A stretch of 64,000 bases of DNA. Origin: Bacillus sp. CGMCC 1.16541 (GTDB lineage Bacteria; Bacillota; Bacilli; Bacillales; Bacillaceae_H). The notes beneath the pieces are model-generated. The model made no database searches, was not told the DNA's origin, and saw only the letters and a list, made by a program, of their open reading frames with translations. Both the position numbers and the translations under genes were made by a program. Positions 34,277 to 44,500 of this stretch are shown here, in pieces. Location: NCBI RefSeq assembly GCF_003184905.1, contig NZ_QFRU01000021.1, positions 25,203 to 89,202 on the forward strand, in the 5' to 3' direction. How positions within the stretch are numbered: the stretch's first letter is position 1; every line of letters begins with the position of its first letter.

Positions 34277-34438
34277 CTAGGAACGCTTACGTGTTTGGGC
34301 TTCGAGAATAATTAAATCTTGCGTTTGTTGCGTTTCACCATTTACTTGTGCATGAGCATGTTTCGGGTTTGCCCATGGTGTTGAAAATGGGTTTTGATGA
34401 CGGTTTGAAAAAAAGTTTTTTTGTTTTTTGTGTCCCAA
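34277..34438 (-). CDS. YpzG-like small protein
   Basis: A 53-residue protein starting at TTG, six bases after GGAGGTG. FSTPWANPKHAHAQVNGETQ followed by TQDLIILEAQTRKRS is close to the YpzG family of small Bacillus proteins. It is hydrophilic and probably spore- or late-growth-associated by company (the next gene is sspK). The function is unknown. Confidence 0.75.
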   Translation of the reverse strand: MGHKKQKNFFSNRHQNPFSTPWANPKHAHAQVNGETQQTQDLIILEAQTRKRS

Positions 34439-34478
34439 AATAAACACCTCCATAATGATAGTGAAAAAATCAGAACAA

Positions 34479-34637
34479 TTATTGATCTGTACGCTGGTTC
34501 GAAGCGTGCATTCTTTCTTGTGGATGAGTGTTAATGGTACCGTCTGCACGTTTAGAAGCAAACTCTGCTTTTGCTCTTGGTTCGCCTTCTAATTTATTGT
34601 TGTTTTGGTTCGGGAAACCACGCTCTTTATTACGCAT
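34479..34637 (-). CDS. sspK: Small acid-soluble spore protein K
   Basis: A 52-residue protein starting [20 protein letters not shown], then [19 protein letters not shown]. It matches SspK, a minor spore-core protein made in the forespore. GAGAGGAATGTC precedes the ATG. It is divergent from yfhJ, as in B. subtilis. No clear sigma-G promoter was identified. Confidence 0.9.
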   Translation of the reverse strand: MRNKERGFPNQNNNKLEGEPRAKAEFASKRADGTINTHPQERMHASNQRTDQ

Positions 34638-34771
34638 GACATTCCTCTCCTTCTTTTGAATGCTTTTGTGATATAGTAATGTACAACAGGGAAATGTATG
34701 TCCCTTGTTTATAGTGTGAGTTAAATCAAACGCTTTACTCATAAACAATATTGGTAACAGAGGTGAACACG

Positions 34772-35041
34772 ATGAACGACATTTTTGAACGTTTAACCAA
34801 CGAATTATTAAGTAAAAACGATACATTGTCTTACGCTCAAGCCCGCACGTGGGTGGAGTTGTTTTGGGAAGATTTTGAAGCCTCGTATTCAAAAGCAGGA
34901 TACGAATACAAAGGGAAAGAAGCGGCAGAGCAAGCCGTTCGAACGTATATTAACCATTACGGCCATCGTCTTCACGATGTGAAAATTCGAAATCCAAAAT
35001 TTAAGCATTTATTAAATCAAGATAACCATCTAAAGCATTAA
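34772..35041 (+). CDS. yfhJ: YfhJ, WVELL-motif protein
   Basis: An 89-residue protein starting at ATG 34772 after AGAGGTGAAC. It contains [20 protein letters not shown], the WVELL-type motif that defines the YfhJ family, and [10 protein letters not shown] near the end. It is small, acidic and helical; the function is unknown. Confidence 0.88.
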   Translation: MNDIFERLTNELLSKNDTLSYAQARTWVELFWEDFEASYSKAGYEYKGKEAAEQAVRTYINHYGHRLHDVKIRNPKFKHLLNQDNHLKH

Positions 35042-35073
35042 AAAAGAGCAGTGATGACTGCTCTTTTTTAATT
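35041..35073. terminator. Bidirectional terminator between yfhJ and yfhP
   Basis: AAAAAAGAGCAGT and ACTGCTCTTTTTT pair around GATG, serving both convergent genes. Confidence 0.88.
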
Positions 35074-36048
35074 AGGTACATAATCCAGTTTTTTACGAAG
35101 CTTTTTTTCACTAAAGATCCAGCCTGTGTAGGAACAAATAATGTTTAAATCATAATCTAATTGTACGACTGCAACAAACGGATAATAATCCTTGCTTCGA
35201 TAACGAAGATCAATAAAACGAACCTCGATATGATCGTTATACTCATCAATTTCCCAACGATACACAGGTGAAAACGATAAGAAAGCTGACAAATTTTTAT
35301 CCTTTTTCGCTGCAGCAATGACATCTGAATCTGGTACCGGCAAGCGATTAAATGAATCAAATGTCACCACTTGTTTATTAATGGCTCTTCCAACATGAAA
35401 TTGCTTGTTTGTTGTAATGGCTAAATGCCAATGATGAAGGCGCATAGTCGGTGAAATAATGAGTTTCTCCACATCGGGATACTTTTTACGAACGGCTCTT
35501 GCCACTTGCCGTTGCTCGTAATAACGCCATATATAGTAAAGAGCAACAATGATATACAGTGTAATAAATGTGGGACCAGGTGTTGTTCCGAATGCCCAAC
35601 AAGTTATAGCAATGACATGAGCGACAAAGATAAAAGGATCGAATGTGTTAATAACGCCAAGCGCAACCCACTTTTTTGAAAATGGCCGTAATGCTTGTGT
35701 TCCATAAGCATTGAATACATCCACAAATACGTGAATAATGACACCTAAAAATGTCCATAACCATACATGAAACAAATCCGCTCCTGGAAATAGAAACGAC
35801 AAAATAAAAAGAATCGGGAGAGGCCAAAGGATCACGGCAGGTATTGAATGTGTAATGCCGCGATGGTTACGAATATATTGAGCGTTATTTTTAAGCTTCA
35901 AAATCGTATCAAGATCTGGAGCTAAAGAACCAGCAATGACTCCCGCCATCACAGCGGTCGCTGTTTCGGAACTTGACGCCACGACCGGATCAAGCGTTGC
36001 AAGGCCACCAATGGCAATACCCATCGCAATGTGTGTACCCGTATCCAT
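35068..36048 (-). CDS. yfhP: YfhP, DUF457 membrane-bound metal-dependent hydrolase family
   Basis: A 326-residue protein. The N-terminal part has metal-site motifs of the YbcI/DUF457 family: GTHIAMG, SLAPDLDT, NHRGITHS and FVDVFNAYGTQ. About five membrane helices follow, then a soluble C-terminal region of ~130 residues. In B. subtilis YfhP is reported to repress neighbouring yfh genes and sspE; whether directly is unclear. AGGAGG precedes the ATG. It diverges from mutY. Confidence 0.9.
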   Translation of the reverse strand: MDTGTHIAMGIAIGGLATLDPVVASSSETATAVMAGVIAGSLAPDLDTILKLKNNAQYIRNHRGITHSIPAVILWPLPILFILSFLFPGADLFHVWLWTFLGVIIHVFVDVFNAYGTQALRPFSKKWVALGVINTFDPFIFVAHVIAITCWAFGTTPGPTFITLYIIVALYYIWRYYEQRQVARAVRKKYPDVEKLIISPTMRLHHWHLAITTNKQFHVGRAINKQVVTFDSFNRLPVPDSDVIAAAKKDKNLSAFLSFSPVYRWEIDEYNDHIEVRFIDLRYRSKDYYPFVAVVQLDYDLNIICSYTGWIFSEKKLRKKLDYVPN

Positions 36049-36242
36049 AACATCCTCCTTTTTATCAGCTATTTATCTAACTAGCGTATCATATAAGTTC
36101 ATTTCTTCTAAATAAATGAATGGTTACAACGATTTGACACATCGAAAATCAAGTATAAACAATTACTTACCTACCCATATTCGATTTTCTACGTGGATTC
36201 ATATACACTGTATATGTATAGTAATACCTCGGAGGCTATAAC

Positions 36243-37346
36243 GTGAAACAAAGTAAAATTCTTGTAAATGACTTTAAGATTGAACAATTTCAACATGATT
36301 TAATAACATGGTTTGAACGTGAACAACGCATTTTGCCGTGGAGACAAGATCAAGATCCATATAAAGTGTGGGTATCTGAAATTATGCTTCAGCAAACACG
36401 TGTTGATACGGTTATTCCTTATTTTAATCGTTTTGTGGAACATTTTCCAACTGTTGAAAGCTTAGCAAATGCCGAAGAAGACAAAGTCCTCAAAGCGTGG
36501 GAAGGACTTGGCTATTACTCTCGAGCACGAAACTTGCAAGCGGCAGTGAGAGAAGTTCACGAGCAGTACGGCGGAAAAGTGCCTAATACACCAGAAGAAA
36601 TTTCAAAATTAAAAGGTGTTGGACCTTATACAACAGGTGCTATTTTAAGTATTGCCTACGGTGTGCCAGAACCGGCTGTTGATGGAAACGTGATGCGTGT
36701 GATGTCGAGAATTTTATCCATCTGGGATGACATCGCAAAACCTAAAACAAGAAAGCTGTTTGAAGATATCATTCGTCTTATTATTTCCAAAGAGAATCCA
36801 TCTTACTTCAACCAAGGATTAATGGAATTAGGGGCAACGGTCTGTACACCAACTTCTCCGTCTTGTTTATTATGTCCGGTTCGTGAACATTGCCGTGCAT
36901 TTGAGCAAGGCGTTCAAGCAGAGCTACCGGTTAAATCGAAGAAAAAGCCACCAAAACCGAAGCAAATGGCTGCGGTCGTGTTAACGAATGAACATGGAGA
37001 AGTACTCATTCATAAACGCCCAAATAAAGGACTACTTGCAAATCTGTGGGAATTTCCGAATGTAGAAGTCGATTTAAGCGTTGGCTCTGACAAAAATCAG
37101 CTTAACGTCTTTTTATGGAATGATTATCGTGCAGAGGCAACCATCAATCAACAATTTGCAACCATCCAACATGTTTTTTCGCACATTGTTTGGAACATCG
37201 CAGTTTATGAAGGTCACATCACAAATGAAATGAGTGAAAGTGACACATTAAAACTCGTACGCATAGAGGATTTGGACGACTATGCATTTCCTGTGTCACA
37301 TCAAAACATTTTAAAAGAATATCGACTACACACGTTAAATGTGTAA
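36243..37346 (+). CDS. mutY: A/G-specific adenine glycosylase MutY
   Basis: A 367-residue repair enzyme that removes adenine mispaired with 8-oxoguanine. [12 protein letters not shown] carries the catalytic Glu, [13 protein letters not shown] is the helix-hairpin-helix, [11 protein letters not shown] carries the catalytic Asp. The 4Fe-4S cluster Cys residues are 201, 208, 211 and 217 (C-x6-C-x2-C-x5-C). A C-terminal NUDIX-like 8-oxoG recognition domain follows (about 235-360). The GTG start follows GGAGG. All key residues are present. Confidence 0.96.
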   Translation: MKQSKILVNDFKIEQFQHDLITWFEREQRILPWRQDQDPYKVWVSEIMLQQTRVDTVIPYFNRFVEHFPTVESLANAEEDKVLKAWEGLGYYSRARNLQAAVREVHEQYGGKVPNTPEEISKLKGVGPYTTGAILSIAYGVPEPAVDGNVMRVMSRILSIWDDIAKPKTRKLFEDIIRLIISKENPSYFNQGLMELGATVCTPTSPSCLLCPVREHCRAFEQGVQAELPVKSKKKPPKPKQMAAVVLTNEHGEVLIHKRPNKGLLANLWEFPNVEVDLSVGSDKNQLNVFLWNDYRAEATINQQFATIQHVFSHIVWNIAVYEGHITNEMSESDTLKLVRIEDLDDYAFPVSHQNILKEYRLHTLNV

Positions 37347-37378
37347 AAAAGACCCGTCGGTGAACGGGTCTTTTTTTA
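37347..37378. terminator. Bidirectional terminator between mutY and yfhS
   Basis: AAAAAGACCCGT and ACGGGTCTTTTTTT form the stem around CGGTGA. Confidence 0.88.
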
Positions 37379-37600
37379 GTCATACGTAATGTGTGTACCA
37401 TGTGTATAATCAGCTTCTTGTCGTTTTAATCCGCCTCGTCCTTCAATTTCTTTCATAATTTCACGATGAATTGTCTGACCTTCTGTATTTAGATAAGGCA
37501 TAATTTGCTGTAAAGAATGATGAAAATACGCAAGCTCACTATCTTTCCAATCGTGCTTCGACATCATCGTCAGTTCTGTCATATCTCGTCCTACATACAT
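37376..37600 (-). CDS. yfhS: YfhS family protein
   Basis: A 74-residue protein. The start is the ATG six bases after GGGGGAG; an upstream in-frame ATG would overlap that ribosome site. The protein is hydrophilic and helical (YVGRDMTELTMMSKHDW, ELAYFHHSLQQIMPYLN), ending in GGLKRQEADYTHGTHITYD. The position between mutY and fabL equals B. subtilis yfhS. The function is unknown. Confidence 0.82.
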   Translation of the reverse strand: MYVGRDMTELTMMSKHDWKDSELAYFHHSLQQIMPYLNTEGQTIHREIMKEIEGRGGLKRQEADYTHGTHITYD

Positions 37601-37716
37601 CCATAACTCCCCCATCTGTTACATTTTCAAAAAACGAATGGAATGTTGTCGTGTGCCTTAAAGTAGGTGCTTTTTATGAAATAGTACCGTACTTTATTTT
37701 ATTTTTAGAAGAAAGC

Positions 37717-37746
37717 TTGCCAGCTATACTAGAAAATCAGTACAAT
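37717..37746 (+). promoter_or_regulatory. SigA promoter of fabL
   Basis: TTGCCA (37717-37722) and TACAAT (37741-37746) are 18 bases apart. The start of transcription falls near 37753, giving a leader of about 200 nt. Confidence 0.55.
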
Positions 37747-37762
37747 AAACATGAGAGTAATT

Positions 37763-37780
37763 ATTAGTATCAGGTACTAT
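37763..37780. promoter_or_regulatory. Candidate FapR operator upstream of fabL
   Basis: ATTAGTATCAGGTACTAT closely matches the FapR palindrome (TTAGTACCxGxTACTAA-like). It lies about 10 bases past the predicted fabL transcript start, the usual place for FapR sites. Malonyl-CoA release of FapR would link fabL to lipid synthesis. Confidence 0.6.
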
Positions 37781-37928
37781 TTTGTGTTGTATAAATGAAG
37801 ACAATCTGTATGTAATCGTGTTTAACAACAGCTAATTGTGGCTAAATCGTTAAATCAAGCAACTTAAAATGGAAATCAATTATCGTCAACATCATTGATT
37901 TTTGATTTATAAAACAATCCATTAATAA

Positions 37929-38705
<777 letters not shown>

Positions 38706-38733
38706 AAAGTTTGAAAAAAAGTTGAAGAAAGTT

Positions 38734-38764
38734 TGGATATTTTTTTCGCCTCCGGGACAGATTA
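38734..38764 (+). promoter_or_regulatory. Possible sigma-G-type promoter of sspE
   Basis: TGGATA (38734-38739) and CAGATTA (38758-38764) with an 18-base gap roughly fit forespore promoters (GxATx / CATxxTA). The -10 has one mismatch. Confidence 0.35.
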
Positions 38765-38785
38765 TATTTCGTGGAGGTGATTACA

Positions 38786-38974
38786 ATGGCAAACAAAAAC
38801 CAACCGAACCAACAAAAAACTGCATCTGGAACTAGTGTTCAGCATGTAAAACAACAAAACGCTCAAGCTAACCAACAACAATATGGCGCTGAGTTCGCGA
38901 GCGAAACAAACGCACAACACGTGAAACAACAAAACGCTCAAGCAGCGGCTAAGAAAAACCAAAACAACCAATAA
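38786..38974 (+). CDS. sspE: Gamma-type small acid-soluble spore protein SspE
   Basis: A 62-residue spore amino acid store. Two repeats carry (T/S)xxQHVKQQNAQA, and the composition is dominated by Gln, Asn, Ala and Lys with the germination-protease site region (EFASETNA). The start is the ATG after GGAGGTGAT. Compared with B. subtilis SspE (84 residues) it is shorter, with two rather than more extensive repeats. The gene is expressed in the forespore. Confidence 0.95.
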   Translation: MANKNQPNQQKTASGTSVQHVKQQNAQANQQQYGAEFASETNAQHVKQQNAQAAAKKNQNNQ

Positions 38975-39029
38975 TGGTTGAAGAGCTTTGTCACGGGGAA
39001 GTATAACCACTTTCTTTGTTAAAGCTCAC

Positions 39030-39087
39030 AAAATCCCTTGCCTACGTCATCCTATCAAATGGATAAATAGGCAAGGGATTTTGTTTT
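39030..39087 (+). terminator. Terminator after sspE
   Basis: AAAATCCCTTGCCTA and TAGGCAAGGGATTTT pair around a loop containing a smaller TATC/GATA helix, and GTTTTA follows. Confidence 0.8.
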
Positions 39088-39263
39088 ACATATGCAAGAT
39101 AACGACTAAAATGGTTCTTGCACGAACGACACGACAAAACTTCCCGTCAGTCTACAGATGTCGTCAAAGGAATCACCCTACATAAAGCGAATGATAACAA
39201 AGAGATGATGAAAAGAAGGATATAACTAAAACTAAATTCATTTTAGTACGAGGAGGTTTACAA

Positions 39264-39524
39264 GTGATGAAAGAATTTGATGAGCTCGTCAGTGAACAAG
39301 TGAAAACAATGGATCAGTTGCTATTTTTACAATCTGAAATTGAACGTTGTCAACAAATCGAAATAGAGCTTGTGACACTACAAAATGAAACACCTCTCAC
39401 GTCATTAAGAGAAGAAATTATGATGATGAAAAAACAATTAAAAGAAATTCAACAAACGTTTGAACAACAAACAGAAGCGATTATTCAATCTTATAAAAGC
39501 GAAACGAAACTTGCCTCATCATAA
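39264..39524 (+). CDS. ygaB: YgaB coiled-coil protein
   Basis: An 86-residue, almost wholly helical protein (EQVKTMDQLLFLQSEIERCQ, REEIMMMKKQLKEIQQTFEQ) with heptad spacing. AGGAGG lies seven bases before GTG 39264; ATG 39267 is an alternative. Position between sspE and ygaC identifies it as YgaB. The role is unknown. Confidence 0.85.
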   Translation: MMKEFDELVSEQVKTMDQLLFLQSEIERCQQIEIELVTLQNETPLTSLREEIMMMKKQLKEIQQTFEQQTEAIIQSYKSETKLASS

Positions 39525-39563
39525 CTTCTACTAATTAAGACTTACGTTAACTCAACACGTATT

Positions 39564-39594
39564 TTCGTCTAGAAAGAATAGGCGAATTTTTTTT
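39564..39594 (+). terminator. Terminator after ygaB
   Basis: TTCGTCTA and TAGGCGAA pair (one wobble) around GAAAGAA, followed by eight T residues. Confidence 0.75.
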
Positions 39595-39918
39595 ATCCAA
39601 CGCTTAGGTAGAAGAAGGATAGAAAGACAAACTGCAAAAAAATTACAGAGAGAAACGGGTGCTTTTGTTTTAAATTACCTTATAAACCGTTATAATAAGA
39701 AAAAGTGAAACATGATTGTTCGAAAGTGAGAATGTTAAAAAGAAGGCAAAACAGATTTTGTCTTCATGTATGTGAATGTGAGCGGAAGTAAGTGTTTACA
39801 AAACGTCTATTTATAAGTAGTAGTCATCAAACAATCAATTGAGTAGCGTGAATACAAAGAACATCGAGATATCAAATACGTAAATGTCGACGTGTTAAAT
39901 GAAGGTAGGGGAGTTAAA
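39595..39918. other. Gene-free stretch before ntdP
   Basis: No coding frame with a ribosome site is seen. The stretch must hold the ntdP promoter, but several AT-rich -10-like hexamers compete and I cannot choose. Confidence 0.4.
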
Positions 39919-40455
39919 ATGGGTGTTCCCATTGAAGGAGAGACAATCCAAATACATAGCTATAAACATGACGGTCATATCCATCGCATTTGGGATAGCA
40001 CAACGATTCTAAAAGCAACAAACAGTTTAGTAATTGGCGGAAATGATCGAACCATCGTAACGGAATCGGACGGACGCACGTGGTTAACAAGAGAACCAGC
40101 GATTTGTTATTTTCATTCGCAATACTGGTTCAACATCATTGGCATGCTTCGTGAAGATGGCATTTATTATTACTGCAACATTAGTTCACCATTTATTTAC
40201 GATGATGAAGCATTAAAATATATTGATTATGACTTGGATATTAAAGTATTTCCAGACATGACGTATATCTTGCTAGACGAAGACGAATATGAAAAGCACC
40301 GTCAACAGATGAATTATCCTACAGTGATTGATCGGATTTTACATAATCACGTAGAACATCTGAAAAACTGGATACGTCAACGAAAAGGGCCGTTTGCACC
40401 GGATTTTATTGATATGTGGTATGAACGATATTTAACATATCGTCACCTCGGATAA
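39919..40455 (+). CDS. ntdP: Nucleoside tri-/diphosphate phosphatase NtdP (YgaC, DUF402)
   Basis: A 178-residue DUF402 protein. The family has a beta-barrel fold with acidic metal-binding residues; [15 protein letters not shown] and [13 protein letters not shown] carry the characteristic acidic positions. Members hydrolyse NTPs/NDPs. The start is ATG 39919 after AGGGGAG; the in-frame upstream ATG lacks a ribosome site. It is the B. subtilis YgaC position, before the ABC transporter YgaD. Confidence 0.88.
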   Translation: MGVPIEGETIQIHSYKHDGHIHRIWDSTTILKATNSLVIGGNDRTIVTESDGRTWLTREPAICYFHSQYWFNIIGMLREDGIYYYCNISSPFIYDDEALKYIDYDLDIKVFPDMTYILLDEDEYEKHRQQMNYPTVIDRILHNHVEHLKNWIRQRKGPFAPDFIDMWYERYLTYRHLG

Positions 40456-40482
40456 AAAACCTGTTACCTAACAGGTTTTTTG
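40454..40482 (+). terminator. Terminator after ntdP
   Basis: AAAAAACCTGTTA and TAACAGGTTTTTT form a tight stem. Confidence 0.85.
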
Positions 40483-40551
40483 CTGTTTAATAGAAGAGGA
40501 GAAATTCGTCAATCATAATAAAACCCTTAGAAAAAGAAAGGGGGAGATTCT

Positions 40552-42300
40552 TTGGGTGTCATTAAACGTTATTTGCAATTTGTGAAGCCATATAGGTGGC
40601 AAATTGCTGGAACCATTTCAATTGGATTGATTAAATTTGGGATTCCATTACTTATTCCATTGCTTTTAAAATACGTGGTAGACGATATTATTGGAGCTAC
40701 CATGTTATCCGTTGATGAGAAAACAAATCAACTTTTTACAATTATGGGTGTTATGTTATTTGTGTTTATTGTGTTGCGTCCACCAATTGAGTATTACCGA
40801 CAATATTACGCCCAGTGGGTGGGAAGCCGAGTGTTATACGATATTCGAAATCATTTATTTGATCATATTCAACGCCTTGGCTTAAAGTACTATGCGAACA
40901 CACGAGCAGGAGAAATCATCTCTCGCGTTATTAACGATGTTGAGCAAACGAAAAACTTTGTCATTACAGGCTTAATGAACGTTTGGCTCGATATGGCGAC
41001 CATTGTCATTGCCGCAATTATTATGTTTACAATGGACGTGCCACTGACAATTGTTTCACTCATTCTTTTTCCGCTTTATGCGCTTTCAGTCAAACACTTT
41101 TACGGAAAACTCCGTCATCTAACAAGGGTGCGCTCACAAGCTCTTGCGGAAGTGCAGGGACATTTGCACGAGCGCGTGCAAGGTATTTCGGTGATTCGAA
41201 GTTTTGCCATTGAAGATCACGAGCAAGTTCGGTTTGATCAACAAAATCGCAACTTTTTACAAAAAGCGATTGAGCACACAAGTTGGAACGCGAAAACGTT
41301 TGCAGTTGTGAATACCATTACTGATATTGCCCCACTGCTTGTAATTTTATATGCAGGCTATCAAGTGGTACAAGGGAATTTAACGGTCGGAACAATGGTG
41401 GCATTTGTCGGATATATTGAACGACTTTACAATCCGCTCCGTCGTCTTATTAACTCATCGACAACGCTTACGCAATCCATTGCCTCGATGGACCGTATGT
41501 TTGAATTTATGGACGAAGAGTATGACATTGTGGACCGAAAGGACTCTATCGAGTGTAAGGAAGTACACGGTGACATTTCATTTGATGGTGTCTCATTCGC
41601 GTATGATGAAGGTGAAAAACCAGTGTTAAAAGACGTAAACCTTCATATTAAAAAGGGACAATCAGTTGCATTCGTTGGAATGAGTGGAGGAGGTAAGTCG
41701 ACACTTATTAGTTTAATTCCTCGCTTTTACGATGTAACGAAAGGAACATTACGCATTGATGGTGTTGACATCAAAGACTATCAAGTGAGAAGTTTGCGAA
41801 ATCAGATTGGGATCGTTTTACAAGATACCGTGCTATTTAGTGATTCCATTCTTGAAAATATCTTATTAGGAAAACCAGGAGCGACGAAAGAAGAAGTCAT
41901 TGAAGCTGCAAAAGCGGCTAATGCTCACGATTTTATTATGAATTTTCCTGAAGGATACGACACAAAAGTGGGCGAACGAGGAGTCAAATTGTCGGGTGGA
42001 CAAAAACAACGTATATCCATTGCGCGTGTATTTTTGAAAAATCCACCGATATTAATCTTTGATGAAGCGACGTCTGCCTTAGACTTAGAAAGTGAACATT
42101 ACATTCAAGAAGCGCTTGAAAAGCTTGCAAAAGATCGTACAACCTTCATCGTTGCACATCGATTATCAACCATTACACATGTCGATACGATTGTGCATAT
42201 TGAACACGGAGAAGTTGTTGAAGTTGGTTCGCATGAAGAACTAATGAAGCAAAAAGGGCATTATTATGATTTATTCAGTGTTCAACAATTATCGACATAA
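40552..42300 (+). CDS. ygaD: ABC exporter half-transporter YgaD (MsbA/LmrA type)
   Basis: A 582-residue type IV exporter. Six transmembrane helices (about 1-310) are fused to an ATPase with Walker [12 protein letters not shown]-loop [10 protein letters not shown], signature LSGGQKQR, Walker [12 protein letters not shown] and switch His in AHRLSTI. It should work as a homodimer exporting lipids or drugs. The TTG start follows AAGGGGGAG. The order matches ygaC-ygaD of B. subtilis. Confidence 0.93.
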   Translation: MGVIKRYLQFVKPYRWQIAGTISIGLIKFGIPLLIPLLLKYVVDDIIGATMLSVDEKTNQLFTIMGVMLFVFIVLRPPIEYYRQYYAQWVGSRVLYDIRNHLFDHIQRLGLKYYANTRAGEIISRVINDVEQTKNFVITGLMNVWLDMATIVIAAIIMFTMDVPLTIVSLILFPLYALSVKHFYGKLRHLTRVRSQALAEVQGHLHERVQGISVIRSFAIEDHEQVRFDQQNRNFLQKAIEHTSWNAKTFAVVNTITDIAPLLVILYAGYQVVQGNLTVGTMVAFVGYIERLYNPLRRLINSSTTLTQSIASMDRMFEFMDEEYDIVDRKDSIECKEVHGDISFDGVSFAYDEGEKPVLKDVNLHIKKGQSVAFVGMSGGGKSTLISLIPRFYDVTKGTLRIDGVDIKDYQVRSLRNQIGIVLQDTVLFSDSILENILLGKPGATKEEVIEAAKAANAHDFIMNFPEGYDTKVGERGVKLSGGQKQRISIARVFLKNPPILIFDEATSALDLESEHYIQEALEKLAKDRTTFIVAHRLSTITHVDTIVHIEHGEVVEVGSHEELMKQKGHYYDLFSVQQLST

Positions 42301-42307
42301 ATATGAA

Positions 42308-42337
42308 GCCATGACCAATTAGCGGTCATGGTTTTTT
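42308..42337 (+). terminator. Terminator after ygaD
   Basis: CCATGACC and GGTCATGG enclose AATTAGC and are followed by six T residues. Confidence 0.85.
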
Positions 42338-42477
42338 GTCATGTTAAAAAGGTCTGACGTTTAACCTTCTATATTTCGTCAAATTTATTCTTTTCTTTTT
42401 AAGAGATTGAATGTATAATCATAAAATGTAAAATATTCTAAAAATTTAAAAATATACAGCTGATAGGAAGTGAAGAC

Positions 42478-43491
42478 GTGACAAGAAAAAAAGTACTAGA
42501 CGTAGTAGGGTTGAAAACTTCTTTTTTCACAGATGATGGAGAAGTACCAGCTGTAGATCATGTTGATTTTCATATTTATGAAGGTGAAGTGGTCGGAATT
42601 GTAGGAGAATCGGGCTGTGGAAAAAGTGTCACTTCACTGTCCATTATGAAGCTTATTCCGTCACCCCCAGGGAAAATTACATCAGGTCACATTTATTTTA
42701 ACGATGAAGACTTAGTACAAGCATCCGAAAAAAGGATGCGAGAAGTTCGAGGAAACGAAGTAGCGATGATTTTCCAAGAGCCGATGACATCATTGAATCC
42801 ACTCTTTACGATCGGCAACCAGCTCATGGAAGCAGTGCGCATACATAGAAAATGGAGTAAAAAAGAAGCAAAAGAGCACGTTATCAAAATGCTGAAGCTC
42901 GTTGGATTACCCCGTGCTGAAGAGCTCATTCACGACTATCCTCACCAACTTTCTGGAGGAATGAGGCAGCGTGTCATGATTGCGATGGCGCTTTTATGTG
43001 ATCCGAAACTATTAATTGCTGATGAACCAACAACTGCCCTAGACGTAACAATCCAAGCACAAATTCTACAACTAATGAAAGAATTAAATGAAAAATTAAA
43101 TACAGCCATTATGCTTATTACACATGACTTAGGAGTCGTTGCAGAAGTGTGTGACCGTATCGTTGTCATGTATGCAGGAAAAGTCGTTGAAGAAACAGAT
43201 GTCAAAACCCTCTTTAAAAGTCCAAAACATCCTTATACGATGGGGCTTATTAAGTCGGTTCCAGATAAACGTGAAAAAAAAGATCGACTGTACTCGATTC
43301 CAGGCAACGTGCCTAAACCAGGGTCTATCAAAACAGGCTGTCGATTCGCGGCAAGATGTGAGTTTGTGACTGAGCGATGTTTGAAAGAAGACCCTCAACT
43401 CTATCATGTAAACGACAAGCATAAAGTGCGCTGTTTTCTACATGAAGAAGGGGAGGTAAGCATCCATGACCGAGTTGTTACTACAAGTTGA
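42478..43491 (+). CDS. Peptide/dipeptide ABC importer, ATPase 1 (AppD/DppD/OppD type)
   Basis: A 337-residue ATPase with Walker A GESGCGKSVT, signature LSGGMRQRV, Walker B LLIADEPTTAL and the oligopeptide-type C-terminal segment with four Cys (TGCRFAARCEFVTERCLKED ... RCFLHE), which binds an Fe-S cluster in some Dpp/Opp ATPases. The GTG start follows GATAGGAAGTG. It opens a five-gene operon in the order D-F-A-B-C, which is the order of the B. subtilis app operon, not opp. Confidence 0.92.
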   Translation: MTRKKVLDVVGLKTSFFTDDGEVPAVDHVDFHIYEGEVVGIVGESGCGKSVTSLSIMKLIPSPPGKITSGHIYFNDEDLVQASEKRMREVRGNEVAMIFQEPMTSLNPLFTIGNQLMEAVRIHRKWSKKEAKEHVIKMLKLVGLPRAEELIHDYPHQLSGGMRQRVMIAMALLCDPKLLIADEPTTALDVTIQAQILQLMKELNEKLNTAIMLITHDLGVVAEVCDRIVVMYAGKVVEETDVKTLFKSPKHPYTMGLIKSVPDKREKKDRLYSIPGNVPKPGSIKTGCRFAARCEFVTERCLKEDPQLYHVNDKHKVRCFLHEEGEVSIHDRVVTTS

Positions 43492-44434
43492 AGGCCTAAA
43501 AAAGCACTTTCCAATTAAAGGTGGTCTTTTAGGTAAGCAGGTTGGAGAAGTAAAAGCTGTTGATGGCATTTCGTTTCACGTCAAAAAAGGTGAAACATTA
43601 GGAATTGTAGGAGAGAGTGGATGCGGGAAATCAACGACAGGACGCCTTCTTCTTCAACTCATTGAACCAACAGAAGGGAAAGTCGTTTTCGAAGAGAAGG
43701 AGGTAACAAACTTATCAAAAAACGAAATTCGTAAATTACGAAGGGAAATGCAGATGGTGTTTCAAGATCCATTTGCCTCTTTAAATCCACGTCATACCGT
43801 GGAGAAAATTTTAGAAGAACCGCTTATCGTACATGGCATTGGTACGAAAGAGGAACGAAAGAAAAAAGTAAAAGAGATTTTAGAAGTTGTTGGATTAAGT
43901 AGTTATCACGCCAAGCGTTATCCTCACCAATTCAGTGGAGGACAACGTCAACGAATTGGAATTGCTCGTGCACTGATGACAAAGCCAAAGCTCATTATTG
44001 CAGACGAGCCGGTGTCAGCACTGGATGTATCTATTCAATCGCAGGTGCTTAACTTACTAGAAGATTTACAAAATGAATTTCAATTAACCTATATTTTTAT
44101 CTCTCATGATTTAGGGGTCGTTCGGCATATAAGTGATAGAGTGGGAGTCATGTACTTAGGTCATATGGTAGAGTTGGCGGATAGTGAAACACTGTATCAA
44201 AAACCATTGCATCCTTATACGGAAGCACTTTTATCAGCTGTGCCTGTCCCAGACCCTGATTTCAAACGAGAGCAAATCGTTTTACAAGGAGATCTTCCGA
44301 GTCCATCTAACCCTCCAACAGGGTGTCCATTTCACTCTCGTTGTGGAAAATGTATGGATATTTGTAAAACAACAAGACCTGTATTTAAAGAAGTTGAAGA
44401 TGGTCATTATGTTGCTTGTCATCTCTATGAATAA
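43466..44434 (+). CDS. Peptide/dipeptide ABC importer, ATPase 2 (AppF/DppF/OppF type)
   Basis: A 322-residue partner ATPase. Walker A is GESGCGKSTT, signature FSGGQRQRI, Walker B LIIADEPVSAL, and it has the C-terminal Cys cluster (TGCPFHSRCGKCMDICK). It overlaps the first ATPase gene by 26 bases and has GGGGAGG ahead of the ATG. The heterodimer of the two would drive import through the permeases encoded downstream. Confidence 0.92.
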   Translation: MTELLLQVEGLKKHFPIKGGLLGKQVGEVKAVDGISFHVKKGETLGIVGESGCGKSTTGRLLLQLIEPTEGKVVFEEKEVTNLSKNEIRKLRREMQMVFQDPFASLNPRHTVEKILEEPLIVHGIGTKEERKKKVKEILEVVGLSSYHAKRYPHQFSGGQRQRIGIARALMTKPKLIIADEPVSALDVSIQSQVLNLLEDLQNEFQLTYIFISHDLGVVRHISDRVGVMYLGHMVELADSETLYQKPLHPYTEALLSAVPVPDPDFKREQIVLQGDLPSPSNPPTGCPFHSRCGKCMDICKTTRPVFKEVEDGHYVACHLYE

Positions 44435-44500
44435 AAGACAGAATTTTTAGATGATAAGGAATATTTATGATATAGATAAAAATTAGAGGGGGTAATACAG

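Noticed and set aside
37682..37695. AGTACCGTACT upstream of fabL as a second FapR site
   Set aside because: Half-sites are too close together for the FapR palindrome.
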